NCBI RefSeq assembly: GCF_002577195.1
Contig: NZ_NULG01000022.1
Span: 12,285-69,319, forward strand
From: Bacillus sp. AFS041924
GTDB taxonomy: Bacteria; Bacillota; Bacilli; Bacillales; Bacillaceae_G
DNA: 57,035 nt
Direction of reading: 5' to 3'
In this document: one piece after another, positions 1-8,928 of the stretch
Layout of the letters: each line of letters starts with the position of its first letter
Numbering within the stretch: the stretch's first letter is position 1
Translations under genes and position numbers: made by a program
The notes under the pieces: model-generated
What the model saw: only the letters and a program-made list of their open reading frames with translations
Told to the model about the DNA's origin: nothing
Database searches by the model: none

Positions 1-15
1 AATATTAACAGAGCC
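1..15. repeat. Truncated end of a dispersed repeat
   Basis: The first 15 bases are the exact reverse complement of the left end of the repeat at 11873. They read as the terminus of another copy, in the opposite orientation, cut by the window edge. Confidence 0.5.
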
Positions 16-57
16 TTTTTTTAAACAAATAAATTAGTTATTGCCTATATCCAGCTC

Positions 58-1218
58 TTAAGTTCTCAGACTAGTTACAAACGCTTCTAAACGATCACAA
101 GCAGTTTCTAACTCTTTCATTGAATAGGCATATGATAAGCGAATAGATGAATCTCCGTATTCAGAGAAAGCTTCTCCAGGGATAACAGCCAGATTATATT
201 TTTCTACTAAGTTTAAAGCAAATTCCATCGAAGCCATATTGAATTCTTTAATGGAAGGAAATAAATAAAATGCACCTTCTGGTTTAATACAAGGTAGACC
301 CATTTTTTCTAATCGATCAATCATATAATCACGTCTAATTTTATATTCTTTAGCCATCTCAATCGGTGAATCAATGCAATCTGTTAGAGCTGTAATTGCT
401 GCATATTGTGAAATTGAAGTAGCACATGAAACGTTGTACTGATGTACTTTTAAAATTTCCTGAGCTAAATAAGTAGGTGCAAATATAAAGCCAATTCTCC
501 AACCAGTCATAGAATGGGATTTACTAAGGCCATTTATGACAATTGTCTTTTCTCTCATTCCAGGGAAGCTTGCAATAGAAGTATGTGTATTTTCATATGT
601 TAGTTCACTATATATTTCATCAGATAAAATGAACACATCTTTTTGAGCTAAATAGTTAGCTAAATTTTCAAGTTCTTCTTTCGTTAAAGTGACGCCTGTT
701 GGATTATTAGGATAAGGTAAAACAATGCAACGTGTTTTTTCTGTTATATGTAATTCTAATAACTCAGGCGTTAGTTTAAAACCACTATCAGATGTATCGA
801 CAAAAACAGGTTTTGCGCCACATGTTGAGATGATTGGTGCATAGCCTGGGTAGATTGGTGCAGGAAGAATAACTTCGCATTTATCGTTAAGAATTGTTCT
901 AAATGTAACATCGATTGCTTGACTAGCCCCAACAGTAACGATTACTTCACTAGCTGGATCATATGATAATGAGTACTTTTTATTTAAGAAATTAGAAGCT
1001 GCATTTCTAAGTGCAGGGATTCCTGCGTTTGGTGTATATACCGTTTGATTTTGATTAATTGCGTTAATGGCAGATTCCTTAATTGGTGCTGGAGTTGGAA
1101 AATCAGGTTGACCCAATGTTAATGCGATAACATTGTCATATTTTTCAATTTTTTGGGTAAATTTTCTAATACCGGAGATTTGAATTTCTTTTACACTTTG
1201 GTTAATAAATCTTTTCAT
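58..1218 (-). CDS. patA: PatA, PLP-dependent aminotransferase (N-acetyl-LL-DAP aminotransferase type)
   Basis: A 386-residue fold-type I aminotransferase, full length for PatA. The signature NGLSKSHSMTGWR places the PLP-binding lysine at about residue 233, and the TLGQPDF and YPNNPTG motifs are typical of the AAT-I family. The family member in B. subtilis performs the transamination step of the acetylase route to meso-diaminopimelate, for peptidoglycan and lysine. dapH and dapL, the other two branch-specific genes, lie 15 kb away. The ATG follows a TGAGGGA ribosome site. In B. subtilis patA lies between kinA and cheV; neither is recognised here, and a CorA-type gene and a different kinase follow instead. 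Confidence 0.93.
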   Translation of the reverse strand: MKRFINQSVKEIQISGIRKFTQKIEKYDNVIALTLGQPDFPTPAPIKESAINAINQNQTVYTPNAGIPALRNAASNFLNKKYSLSYDPASEVIVTVGASQAIDVTFRTILNDKCEVILPAPIYPGYAPIISTCGAKPVFVDTSDSGFKLTPELLELHITEKTRCIVLPYPNNPTGVTLTKEELENLANYLAQKDVFILSDEIYSELTYENTHTSIASFPGMREKTIVINGLSKSHSMTGWRIGFIFAPTYLAQEILKVHQYNVSCATSISQYAAITALTDCIDSPIEMAKEYKIRRDYMIDRLEKMGLPCIKPEGAFYLFPSIKEFNMASMEFALNLVEKYNLAVIPGEAFSEYGDSSIRLSYAYSMKELETACDRLEAFVTSLRT

Positions 1219-1362
1219 TTTAATCCCTCAACTTATTATTTTTATATAAAAAATTAAACTTTTTTAATCTATTTATTCAATGAAATTTCCTTCATTTTAC
1301 CATATAATATAGAAAGTATTTAGTAGTGAAATAAATTGAATAGCTAAAGCAGGTGGGTAAAA

Positions 1363-2307
1363 GTGTTACAAGTAATCGGGATTACTAAAAATAAAGTAAT
1401 TGATCGAAATATAACAATATCAGATGCAAAATCAAGTAAATATTTATGGTACTGGGTAGATATTAATGAACCAACTCAAGAGGAGATTCAACTTTTATCA
1501 ACTGAATTTAATTTTCATCCATTAGCTATTGAAGATTGTTTAGAATATGTACAAAGACCAAAACTTGATTATTATGAAGGATATCATTTTTTAATTTTAC
1601 ACGAATTGAATAAAATGGATTTAGAAGAGACGGAACTTGATATTTTTGTAAGTGATCATTATGTAATCACTTTTCATATACATAAAAGTCCTATTACTCA
1701 GCAAGTTTTAGAAAGTATAAATACTGATCGTCGAGCTTCTAAGAGCCCACTTCATTTAACTCATCGACTGATTGATGAACTTGTAGATAGTTATTTTCCA
1801 CTAATCTATCGTTTGGAGGATGAACTATCAGACTTAGAAATCGACCCTTTAAGAAAACAAGTAAATAATGCAGTAGAAAGATTATATGATATTAAATCAG
1901 ATTTATCGAAATTAAGAAGAACGATTTTACCAACTCGTGATCTATTATACCGAATCTTGAACTCTAATCGATTTAAAGATATTTCTGAGCATCGTATTTA
2001 TTTTGAAGATATACATGATCATTTAATGAAACTTTCTGATATGATTGAAACAAACCGAGACCTAGCTTCCGATATTCGTGAAAGCTATTTTTCATTAAGC
2101 TCAGAAAAAATGAATAATATTATGAAAACATTAACAATTATATCATCTTTCTTTTTACCACTAACTTTTATCGTAGGTTTATATGGTATGAATTTTCATT
2201 ATATGCCGGAATTAACATGGAAGTATGGCTATTTATTTATTCTAATTTTAATGGGAATTGTAACGATTTTTATGTACATATTTTTTAAAAGGAAAGGTTG
2301 GTTTTAA
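1363..2307 (+). CDS. CorA-family divalent metal (Mg/Co) transporter
   Basis: A 314-residue protein with a long acidic and helical cytosolic N-terminal part and two C-terminal membrane helices (about 255-275 and 288-308). The first helix ends in the family signature YGMN, which forms the pore selectivity loop. CorA proteins are pentameric Mg2+/Co2+ channels of the cytoplasmic membrane. The start is GTG after an AGGTGGG ribosome site. It is transcribed away from patA and ends in its own hairpin, so it looks monocistronic. The exact metal cannot be read from the sequence. Confidence 0.9.
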   Translation: MLQVIGITKNKVIDRNITISDAKSSKYLWYWVDINEPTQEEIQLLSTEFNFHPLAIEDCLEYVQRPKLDYYEGYHFLILHELNKMDLEETELDIFVSDHYVITFHIHKSPITQQVLESINTDRRASKSPLHLTHRLIDELVDSYFPLIYRLEDELSDLEIDPLRKQVNNAVERLYDIKSDLSKLRRTILPTRDLLYRILNSNRFKDISEHRIYFEDIHDHLMKLSDMIETNRDLASDIRESYFSLSSEKMNNIMKTLTIISSFFLPLTFIVGLYGMNFHYMPELTWKYGYLFILILMGIVTIFMYIFFKRKGWF

Positions 2308-2340
2308 GTCGTTAAGCACTTAAGCTTGACGACTTTTCTT
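2306..2340 (+). terminator. Terminator after the CorA-type gene
   Basis: The arms AAGTCGT and ACGACTT flank a loop that itself contains AAGC/GCTT pairs. TTCTT follows. It overlaps the stop codon. Confidence 0.6.
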
Positions 2341-2470
2341 ATATTTTAGAATACTTTGTAAGAATGTGGCGTTCTATGTAGAAATGTTTTTTTCGAATTT
2401 TTTGTATTAATAATTAGAAGTTTAAATAACTATGTTATAATTTGTTGAAAGAAGGGGTGGGGACACTTTA

Positions 2471-3787
2471 ATGCTGCAATTAAAAGATTTATTAATTCAA
2501 TTTGCAATCATAATCATTCCGGTCTTTTTATACGAAATGTTTTGGCTAAGTAGATACCACAATACAAGCCCGAAACAAAATAGAATATTAGTTGGATTGC
2601 TAACTTTTTTTAATATTTTTATTTGCTTGCTTTACCCGATTCACATTAGTAAAAGCATGGCTATTACTTTTAGTATTTTATTAATCTATTCATCTATTTT
2701 ATATGGTGGTAGATTAATCGGAACGATTATTATTGTAACAAAAGCAATTTTTGTCTATTTGCTATATGGTTTAGCATCTTTGAAATTTTTCCCTTTTGAA
2801 GTGATTTCATGTATTTTACCTTTTATTGTTTCACCACATTGGGTTAGTTTTTCGAAGCGAAAGAAATTTGCTTTAAGTATATTAATACCAATTTTATTTT
2901 CGTTCAGTATGATCTGTTTACTTTATTATGAGGCGACGGTAAATGGTATAAAAGAGTTTCAAACAGATCAAACAATATTTTCCGCGTGTATCTTTTTTAC
3001 TGTTTTAACGATTACAATGTTATTCCATGTTTATTTAAGAGAATTTCTATTTGAAAATGCTGAAATACGTGTTCAAATGCAGAAATCAGAAAAATTAAAT
3101 ATGGTGAGTGAGCTTGCGGCGAGTGTAGCCCATGAAGTTCGAAATCCATTAACTGTTGTAAGGGGTTTCATTCAACTAATTGAAAATCAAGAAAGCGGAA
3201 CAAATAGAGAATATATGAAGTTAGTATTAGCTGAACTAGATCGAGCTGAAAATATTATTTCTGACTATCTAAATTTAGCAAGACCTCAAATTGAAGAAAA
3301 GAAAATGATTAATATGACAGAACAATTGAATGAAGTTACTACTTTAATGTCAACTTATGCTTCCTTACAGGGTGCGTTTTTACAAGTAAATGTAAATGAG
3401 GATATGTATACTGTCGGAGATCGTGCTAAGCTTAAACAAGCCATCATTAATGTATTAAAAAATGGTGTAGAAGCTATAAAGGACACGAAGGGCTATATTA
3501 AGATTGAAGCAAATATTGAGAAAGTAAGAGATCGAGAGTACATACGAATTGTTGTAAAAGATAATGGTGTAGGTATGTCAAAAGCACAATTGGACCGATT
3601 AGGACAACCTTTTTATTCATTAAAAGAAAAAGGAACAGGGCTAGGTCTAATGGTTACCTTTAGTATAATCGAGGCCCATAAAGGTACGATTGAATACTTA
3701 AGTGAAGAAGGAAAAGGTACAGAGGTTCATATAGTATTACCTGCATATCATAAAGACGAAAGTGAAGAGGTGCAATCGAAAGAATAA
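2471..3787 (+). CDS. Membrane sensor histidine kinase, orphan, sporulation-kinase-like
   Basis: A 438-residue kinase. Residues 7-190 hold about six hydrophobic segments with almost no extracytoplasmic loop, as in KinB-type kinases. The H box ELAASVAHEVRNPL has the phosphoaccepting His at about 221. An N box (NVLKNGVEAI), a G1 box (DNGVGMS) and a G2 box (GTGLGLM) follow. No response regulator is adjacent, as is usual for kinases feeding the Spo0F phosphorelay. It lies near where kinA sits in B. subtilis but has no PAS domains and is a different architecture. The ATG follows a GGGGTGGGG ribosome site. Its role in sporulation is inferred. Confidence 0.85.
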   Translation: MLQLKDLLIQFAIIIIPVFLYEMFWLSRYHNTSPKQNRILVGLLTFFNIFICLLYPIHISKSMAITFSILLIYSSILYGGRLIGTIIIVTKAIFVYLLYGLASLKFFPFEVISCILPFIVSPHWVSFSKRKKFALSILIPILFSFSMICLLYYEATVNGIKEFQTDQTIFSACIFFTVLTITMLFHVYLREFLFENAEIRVQMQKSEKLNMVSELAASVAHEVRNPLTVVRGFIQLIENQESGTNREYMKLVLAELDRAENIISDYLNLARPQIEEKKMINMTEQLNEVTTLMSTYASLQGAFLQVNVNEDMYTVGDRAKLKQAIINVLKNGVEAIKDTKGYIKIEANIEKVRDREYIRIVVKDNGVGMSKAQLDRLGQPFYSLKEKGTGLGLMVTFSIIEAHKGTIEYLSEEGKGTEVHIVLPAYHKDESEEVQSKE

Positions 3788-3811
3788 AGAGAAGGGGATC
3801 CCTTCTCTTTT
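3788..3811 (+). terminator. Terminator after the kinase
   Basis: The arms AGAGAAGGG and CCCTTCTCT surround a 4-base loop and are followed by TTTTC. Confidence 0.75.
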
Positions 3812-3852
3812 CAACATAATGAATCTATCAAAATATAAGTGCTTAATTCAAA

Positions 3853-5223
3853 TTATTTAACTGATTTAGGCTTAAAAAAGAGTGATTTAATCGCATTTTT
3901 CCAGTCTCTTTCTTTTGAGGCAGCAACCATTTTCTTTGTTTCCTGCAACTCCCTAATCATTCTCATTAATTGTGCATCCCGACCAGATTCTTTTGTTTTA
4001 ATTTCTTCAAACATCTGATCTAATTTTTCATCTTTTTCTTCAATGACAAGTGCTAACCCTTGAAGTTCTTCGCTTTTTTCTTCAACTGAACTTAATATTT
4101 TTTCTAATTTTTCATCTTTTTCCAAGTTTTGTTTTATCAATGTTTGATTTTGAGTTAAGATTTGTTCATTCTGATTTGCTAGATTTGTAATTTGTGACAT
4201 AAACTCTTCAAACATTATTTGATTAGAATTTGTCGGTACGAATGTAGTTATGCTTTCTTTTGAAACAAGTGGATCACGTACAACGCTTGATTCACTTAAT
4301 TTAGAAAGAGCTACTTCATCAGGTAGTTTTTTATTTTCTTCGAGCACTTGTTCAACGGTCATTTCTTCAAAACGATATTCTTGGACTTCTTCATCCTCAA
4401 GGCTTTCATATTTCTGTACGGGAACAGACTCTTCAAATTGCTCTGTATCCTGTGAAAAAGAAAGGGCTTTTACTTCATCTTCAATTTTCACTTTTGGAGT
4501 ATTAGACTCATTAATAGATTGTGATAGAGTATGATCCATTACTAACTCTTCAGTTTTTTCTAATTGTGATACGGCTTTTTCAGCCTGGTCTGTACTATTT
4601 GAAAAAGGATGCGCCATTGCCACTTCATCATTCATTTCTGTTACAGACTCTCGGAACTGCTCTGTATCCTGTGAAAAAGGATGCCCTATTACTACTTTAT
4701 CAATCGTTTCTACTAGTGTTACAGACTCTTCAAACTGCTTTGGATCATGTGAAAAAGAATGCTCCAATACAATTTCTTCAATTTTTTCTAATTTGGATCC
4801 TTCAGCTTCAACAATCTCGTCAATTTTTGGATCAGTTAATTGAATGTCATTCTTCATGTCAAAACTTTTATGTATGTTATTATCTAGAGGAAGATTCGGG
4901 GTAATATTTGTATCGAAATTAGCATTATGTTCCGTCATTTCATTCTTGATTGAAGGTGTTTCATTTTCATGAATTGTAGAAAGACTTTGATTTAATAGGG
5001 TGTTTAAACCAAATTGAATTGATTGTGAAAGATCATCATTTTGTTGGTATTCTTTAATTATTATTTGAAATAATTCGAAATCTTTTTGATTGTAGATTCT
5101 AGTATCTTGATTCTTTGTAAAATGATATTCCTTTTTTTCTAGTTCCTTACTAATCTCTCTTACACGAGATTTACCTATTTTTAATTTCTTTGAAATGTCT
5201 TTACTTGTAAAAATTACTGACAT
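3853..5223 (-). CDS. RacA-like MerR-type DNA-binding coiled-coil protein with internal repeats
   Basis: A 456-residue protein. The start is the ATG giving MSVIFTSKD, preceded by AGGAGG at 7 nt; an in-frame ATG 42 bases upstream lacks such a site. Residues 1-60 form a MerR/RacA-type winged helix (TSKDISKKLKIGKSRVREIS). Residues 150-267 hold about five copies of an acidic motif like HPFSQDTEQFRESV. Residues 330-435 are a coiled coil, and the end is basic (WKNAIKSLFFKPK). The build recalls RacA, which anchors the chromosome to the cell pole in sporulation, and DUF3967-type plasmid proteins. I cannot tell which it is, and the repeats are not part of standard RacA. Confidence 0.6.
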   Translation of the reverse strand: MSVIFTSKDISKKLKIGKSRVREISKELEKKEYHFTKNQDTRIYNQKDFELFQIIIKEYQQNDDLSQSIQFGLNTLLNQSLSTIHENETPSIKNEMTEHNANFDTNITPNLPLDNNIHKSFDMKNDIQLTDPKIDEIVEAEGSKLEKIEEIVLEHSFSHDPKQFEESVTLVETIDKVVIGHPFSQDTEQFRESVTEMNDEVAMAHPFSNSTDQAEKAVSQLEKTEELVMDHTLSQSINESNTPKVKIEDEVKALSFSQDTEQFEESVPVQKYESLEDEEVQEYRFEEMTVEQVLEENKKLPDEVALSKLSESSVVRDPLVSKESITTFVPTNSNQIMFEEFMSQITNLANQNEQILTQNQTLIKQNLEKDEKLEKILSSVEEKSEELQGLALVIEEKDEKLDQMFEEIKTKESGRDAQLMRMIRELQETKKMVAASKERDWKNAIKSLFFKPKSVK

Positions 5224-5415
5224 TTGGTATCCTCCTGAAAAATATGTGTTTTTACAAAGTTCCATATAAAGGTAAACTTTTCCTACCTATTTTAGTTAAA
5301 ATAATTCTACAATGTATAACAAAGTCCATATGATTCCAACAATTAAAGTTAATATTATGCGGAAAAATAGTGAAATTTAGAAAATCTTAATATAAAAATA
5401 ACATATTTTCAGCTC

Positions 5416-5454
5416 AAAGAAAGAGAGTGAAACAATGCTTAATCACTCTCAAAC
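5416..5454 (-). terminator. Hairpin downstream of the holin-like gene
   Basis: GAGAGTGA and TCACTCTC arms (5423-5430, 5443-5450) are followed on the minus strand by TTTCTTT. It lies 55 bases past the gene stop. Confidence 0.5.
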
Positions 5455-5505
5455 AAAATCTTTAAATTTGTAATCTAATTTATCAAAAAGTAGGAATAAA
5501 GTAAT

Positions 5506-5778
5506 CTATTGATCTGAATTTGTCTGCTTATTTGATTTTTCTAATCCTGCTTCTTGAAGCAATGTTTTTTGAGCTTGTCCTTTTTTACCTAAATAATTAT
5601 GTTTAGTACCAAAGTATAAAATAAAAAGGAATGAAATGATATTAATTACAGCATCAATTTGTTCATTATTTAGGAATTTAAACCCAAAAGAATTTAGTAA
5701 CAATTGAAGTGCAAATAAAAACCCAGCAACATAACGAATAATATCTTGTAAGTTATTATTACCGAACAGATTAATCAC
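5506..5778 (-). CDS. Small holin-like membrane protein
   Basis: A 90-residue protein with two hydrophobic segments (about 14-33 and 43-61) and a polar, lysine-rich tail. The pattern resembles phage holins of the phi-LC3/SPP1 type, which release endolysin or act in other export roles. The start ATG follows AGGGGGT. No endolysin, capsid or integrase gene is nearby, so this is either a domesticated holin or an unrelated two-helix protein. The family call rests on pattern only. Confidence 0.5.
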   Translation of the reverse strand: MINLFGNNNLQDIIRYVAGFLFALQLLLNSFGFKFLNNEQIDAVINIISFLFILYFGTKHNYLGKKGQAQKTLLQEAGLEKSNKQTNSDQ

Positions 5779-5922
5779 CCCCTATTAATAGAGTATGCAT
5801 GTCCTATTATTAGGTGAGATAAATCTACTTAAAAATTAGTAGAGGAAGGGGAGGGAAGTGGCTACTAAAGATAGATTTTAACGATCTTTAAAAACCTTAA
5901 TTTCCTACATATAATAAAAAAG

Positions 5923-5963
5923 AGAAGAATAAGAAACCGTATTTTAAGCGGTTTTTTATCTTC
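5923..5963 (-). terminator. Terminator downstream of ykyB, probably bidirectional
   Basis: A stem of about 15 pairs with one bulge (GAAGAATAAGAAACCG against CGGTTTTTTATCTTC). T-rich tracts follow on the minus strand. Confidence 0.6.
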
Positions 5964-6011
5964 CCTTTTACTCTATATGAATTTTATTTTAGTACGAATT
6001 TTTGATTCAAC

Positions 6012-6551
6012 TTATTTCTCTTGCTTACCTTTATTTTTACGAATTGGTTCACTCGGAAAAGTAAATGTAGAGTTACTTAGAAATGAAGAAGCCCTTAAAA
6101 ATTGACTTGGGGTGTTTCTTCGGTGATTAAATCCTTTTTTTAAATCGCTTTCAGATTTAACGTTTTGAATACCTAAGAAATGATGAAGTATTTTTTTTGC
6201 ATAGCTCAATGACATGGATACTTTTGGGTTTCGGTGAGTATTTTCTAATATTCCTAAATGCGGAAGAAGCTTAAAATCTTCTTTTAACGGTGGTATATGA
6301 AAGAAAAAATCTCCACAAGCAATCAACACATCAGATTGTTGTTTGCTTGACCTGGGGTTATTTGAAAAATGTAATCCGACTTTCTTGGCAATGCCTTTAT
6401 CAATAAGCTTTAAGATTGCTTGTCTTTTTAGTGAATATAACTCACTTGGTTCAAGTGCTGTTTTAGCATGTTTATTTACAACAAATATTGCCTGAAAAAT
6501 TTCTTCGTTTGTAAAATTTAGTTTATTCAGGCTAGGTTCTTTCGGTTTCAT
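6012..6551 (-). CDS. ykyB: YkyB family protein
   Basis: A 179-residue protein of unknown function matching B. subtilis YkyB over most of its length. Conserved stretches include VNKHAKTA near residue 25, KKVGLHFSNNPR near 57-68, QQSDVLIACGDFFFHIPPLKEDF and LPHLG. The C-terminal 35 residues are basic, Ser-rich and variable. In B. subtilis ykyB also sits a few genes from ykuE. No membrane segment or catalytic motif is visible. The ATG follows GGAGGTAAC. Confidence 0.85.
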   Translation of the reverse strand: MKPKEPSLNKLNFTNEEIFQAIFVVNKHAKTALEPSELYSLKRQAILKLIDKGIAKKVGLHFSNNPRSSKQQSDVLIACGDFFFHIPPLKEDFKLLPHLGILENTHRNPKVSMSLSYAKKILHHFLGIQNVKSESDLKKGFNHRRNTPSQFLRASSFLSNSTFTFPSEPIRKNKGKQEK

Positions 6552-6643
6552 GCTTCTTGGTTACCTCCAAAATTATAGATATGAATATATTATATCTTTA
6601 GTTTGAATTTTTTCAAATTAAATCTGAAATAGTTTAAAATTAC

Positions 6644-6688
6644 AAAAAGCTAATCGAAGTAATATTCATTAAAGCGACTAGCTTTTTT
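6644..6688 (-). terminator. Terminator of the Pro/Tyr-rich gene
   Basis: AAAAAGCTA and TAGCTTTTTT arms; on the minus strand the second arm runs into TTTTTG. Confidence 0.6.
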
Positions 6689-6695
6689 AAGTTAT

Positions 6696-7064
6696 TTAAT
6701 ATGGGTATGGTCCGATATTACCTGGTGAATTTAATCCCACATTACTAGGTAAATAAGCACCTGGATTCATAGGAGGATAAGCACCTGTATTTACAGGAGG
6801 ATAAGGTTGTTGATATCCAGGGAATCCACCACCGTACGGAGGAAATGCTGGATATGGTGGAAATGGTCCATAAGGTGGATAATAAGGTGGTCTAAATGCC
6901 AGTGCACCTAACGCGAATCCGCCTGCTAATCCCGCTAATCCTCCTATTATTGGTAAAATTGGGAAAAAAGGAACGAAGCGTTGTTCATTATGATCAAAGT
7001 AATAGGATGGTGCTTGCTCATTTCTATAATAATAATTTAAATTAGGGTGATAATGATAATTCAT
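6696..7064 (-). CDS. Pro/Tyr/Gly-rich small protein with one hydrophobic segment
   Basis: A 122-residue protein not recognised as a named family. The N-terminus is rich in Tyr, Asn and His. Residues 32-58 are hydrophobic and Gly/Ala-rich (a likely membrane or oligomerisation segment). The C-terminal half is Pro/Tyr/Gly low-complexity, with repeats such as NTGAYPPMNPGAYLPSNVG. The composition recalls spore-coat and other surface proteins of Bacillus, but location and role are inferred. The ATG follows GAGGTTAAT and a monocistronic hairpin follows the gene. Confidence 0.75.
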   Translation of the reverse strand: MNYHYHPNLNYYYRNEQAPSYYFDHNEQRFVPFFPILPIIGGLAGLAGGFALGALAFRPPYYPPYGPFPPYPAFPPYGGGFPGYQQPYPPVNTGAYPPMNPGAYLPSNVGLNSPGNIGPYPY

Positions 7065-7193
7065 GTATTAACCTCCTCTCTTGTCTTCAATAATAGTGTA
7101 TGGAGTACGAAAATAATTGAGCAAGTACCCATAAAATTAGGTAACCAACCTAGTATGAGTGTGAATTGATAAGACTAGAATGAATGAAAATGA

Positions 7194-8027
7194 CTAATTT
7201 TTAAGTTGACCTTTAATTTCAATTGAAATAATTTCAGGTGGTGTTAATAATCGAATTGGAAGTTTAGTTGTTCCAATACCATTTGAAACGACTAGATGAC
7301 TATTATGTTTATTTGAAAGTTTGTATACACCACGATTATATTTCTTTGCATATGGAGGCATAATGTAGGATTTGTAAAATGGTAAATAAATTTGACCGCC
7401 ATGACTATGGCCAGAGAGTTGTAGGTTTATTGGATAGTTTTTTGTTAAATCAGCAATATCAGGTTCATGTGCTAGAACAATCGTATATGTATTTTTTTGA
7501 ATATGTTCTAATATTTTATGATATTGTTTATTTCCTAGCATATAATCATCGAGACCGATAAAAGAAACTTTTCGTTTTTGAACGAAATAAGTTTTTTCTT
7601 CGTTTTTTAACAATGTAAAATTACATTCAACTAATAACTTTTCATATTGTTCAGTAAAATAGCCCCCATGGTCATGATTACCATAAATAGCAATCTTTCC
7701 TATTTTTGGTGTAAGCTGTTTTAAGAGCTCGATCACTTCTTGTTTATATGAAAACTTTCGAATATCACTAACTAAATCTCCAGTAAATAGTATAAAATCT
7801 GGCTTCATTTGGTTTATATTATTTACAACTTTCTTAAATCTCTCAAGATCTTGTTTACTACTAAAGTGAGTATCAGAGATTTGTATTAGTTTAATAGACG
7901 TATTTGCATTTAAATGATTGCTGGTAAATGTTAAATGCTTAGTCCGGATTGATATTGGCTCAATAAAAACGGAGTAATAGATTGTACAAATCAGAATTAA
8001 AAAAAATAAGTTTATTTTTATTTTCAA
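7194..8027 (-). CDS. ykuE: YkuE-type membrane-anchored metallophosphoesterase
   Basis: A 277-residue calcineurin-like phosphoesterase. Metal-binding motifs appear in order: DTH near residue 52, GDLV near 82, GNHDHGG near 117 and GHSHGGQ near 206. These form a two-metal site. The N-terminal helix (residues 4-22) would anchor it with the catalytic domain outside. B. subtilis YkuE is a Tat-exported enzyme attached to the wall; no clear twin-arginine motif is visible here. fadH is divergent, as in B. subtilis. The substrate is unknown. Confidence 0.9.
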   Translation of the reverse strand: MKIKINLFFLILICTIYYSVFIEPISIRTKHLTFTSNHLNANTSIKLIQISDTHFSSKQDLERFKKVVNNINQMKPDFILFTGDLVSDIRKFSYKQEVIELLKQLTPKIGKIAIYGNHDHGGYFTEQYEKLLVECNFTLLKNEEKTYFVQKRKVSFIGLDDYMLGNKQYHKILEHIQKNTYTIVLAHEPDIADLTKNYPINLQLSGHSHGGQIYLPFYKSYIMPPYAKKYNRGVYKLSNKHNSHLVVSNGIGTTKLPIRLLTPPEIISIEIKGQLKN

Positions 8028-8150
8028 TTGTCCCCCGACCTTTTTAATCGAAATAAATACTGTATATTATATTAAATAGTTTAATTGTTAAAAATATTCT
8101 CAAAATACAGAAACATTGATAAACTATAGAATACAAAGGGAGTGATACGA

Positions 8151-8915
8151 GTGAAGGATAAGGTTGTGATCGTTACTGGTGGCTCTAGCGGTATAGGGAA
8201 AGCAATGGCAATGCGATTTGCACAAGATGGTGCAAAAGTTGTGATTGCCGGAAGAGATATCGAAAAATTAAATAGTGCAAAGAAAGAAATTGAACAATAT
8301 GATAATCAAGTACTGCCTATTGTGATGGATGTTCGAGATCCTGAATTAGTAAAAAATATGGTAAACGAAGTTGATCAAGCATTTGGTACAATAGACTTTT
8401 TAGTAAATAATGCAGCGGGTAATTTTATTTGTGCTGCAGAGGATTTGTCTGTTAACAGATGGAATACGGTTATTAATATAGTATTAAATGGAACTTTTTA
8501 TTGTAGTTCTGAAGTCGGACGGTATATGATCCAACATAAAATTAAAGGCGCAATCACAAATATTATTGCTACATATGCTTGGGATGCGGGGCCAGGCGTG
8601 ATTCATTCTGCATCAGCTAAAGCAGGTGTACTTGCTATGACTAGAACTTTAGCCGTTGAGTGGGGAAGGAAATATGGAATTAGAGTTAATGCAATCGCTC
8701 CAGGTCCAATTGAGCGAACAGGTGGCGCGAATAAGCTATGGCTTTCTGAAGAATTAGAAAACCGTACAATTCAAAGTGTACCATTAGGTCGCTTAGGTAC
8801 TCCTGAAGAGGTAGCGGGACTTTGTGCATATTTATTTTCAAATGAGGCTGGTTATATTAATGGTTCTTGTTTTACAATGGATGGAGGACAGTCCTTACAT
8901 CAATACCCATTCTAG
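8151..8915 (+). CDS. fadH: FadH-type 2,4-dienoyl-CoA reductase (SDR family)
   Basis: A 254-residue short-chain dehydrogenase matching B. subtilis FadH (YkuF). The start taken is GTG, 8 nt after AAAGGGAG; a GTG 9 bases upstream would touch that site. The NADP-binding motif TGGSSGIG is at the N-terminus and NNAAGNF at about 88. The active site has ATYAW and SAKAG rather than the plain YxxxK, as in dienoyl-CoA reductases. It ends IDGGQ-like (TMDGGQ). It would reduce dienoyl-CoA in unsaturated fatty-acid breakdown. ykuI starts 13 bases after the stop, so the two are co-transcribed. Confidence 0.92.
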   Translation: MKDKVVIVTGGSSGIGKAMAMRFAQDGAKVVIAGRDIEKLNSAKKEIEQYDNQVLPIVMDVRDPELVKNMVNEVDQAFGTIDFLVNNAAGNFICAAEDLSVNRWNTVINIVLNGTFYCSSEVGRYMIQHKIKGAITNIIATYAWDAGPGVIHSASAKAGVLAMTRTLAVEWGRKYGIRVNAIAPGPIERTGGANKLWLSEELENRTIQSVPLGRLGTPEEVAGLCAYLFSNEAGYINGSCFTMDGGQSLHQYPF

Positions 8916-8928
8916 AAGGAGGTTCATA

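Noticed and set aside
4250-4904. Two reading frames (94 and 127 codons) antisense to the RacA-like gene
   Set aside because: They lie wholly within the repeat-rich coding region on the other strand, lack ribosome sites and mirror its codon pattern.
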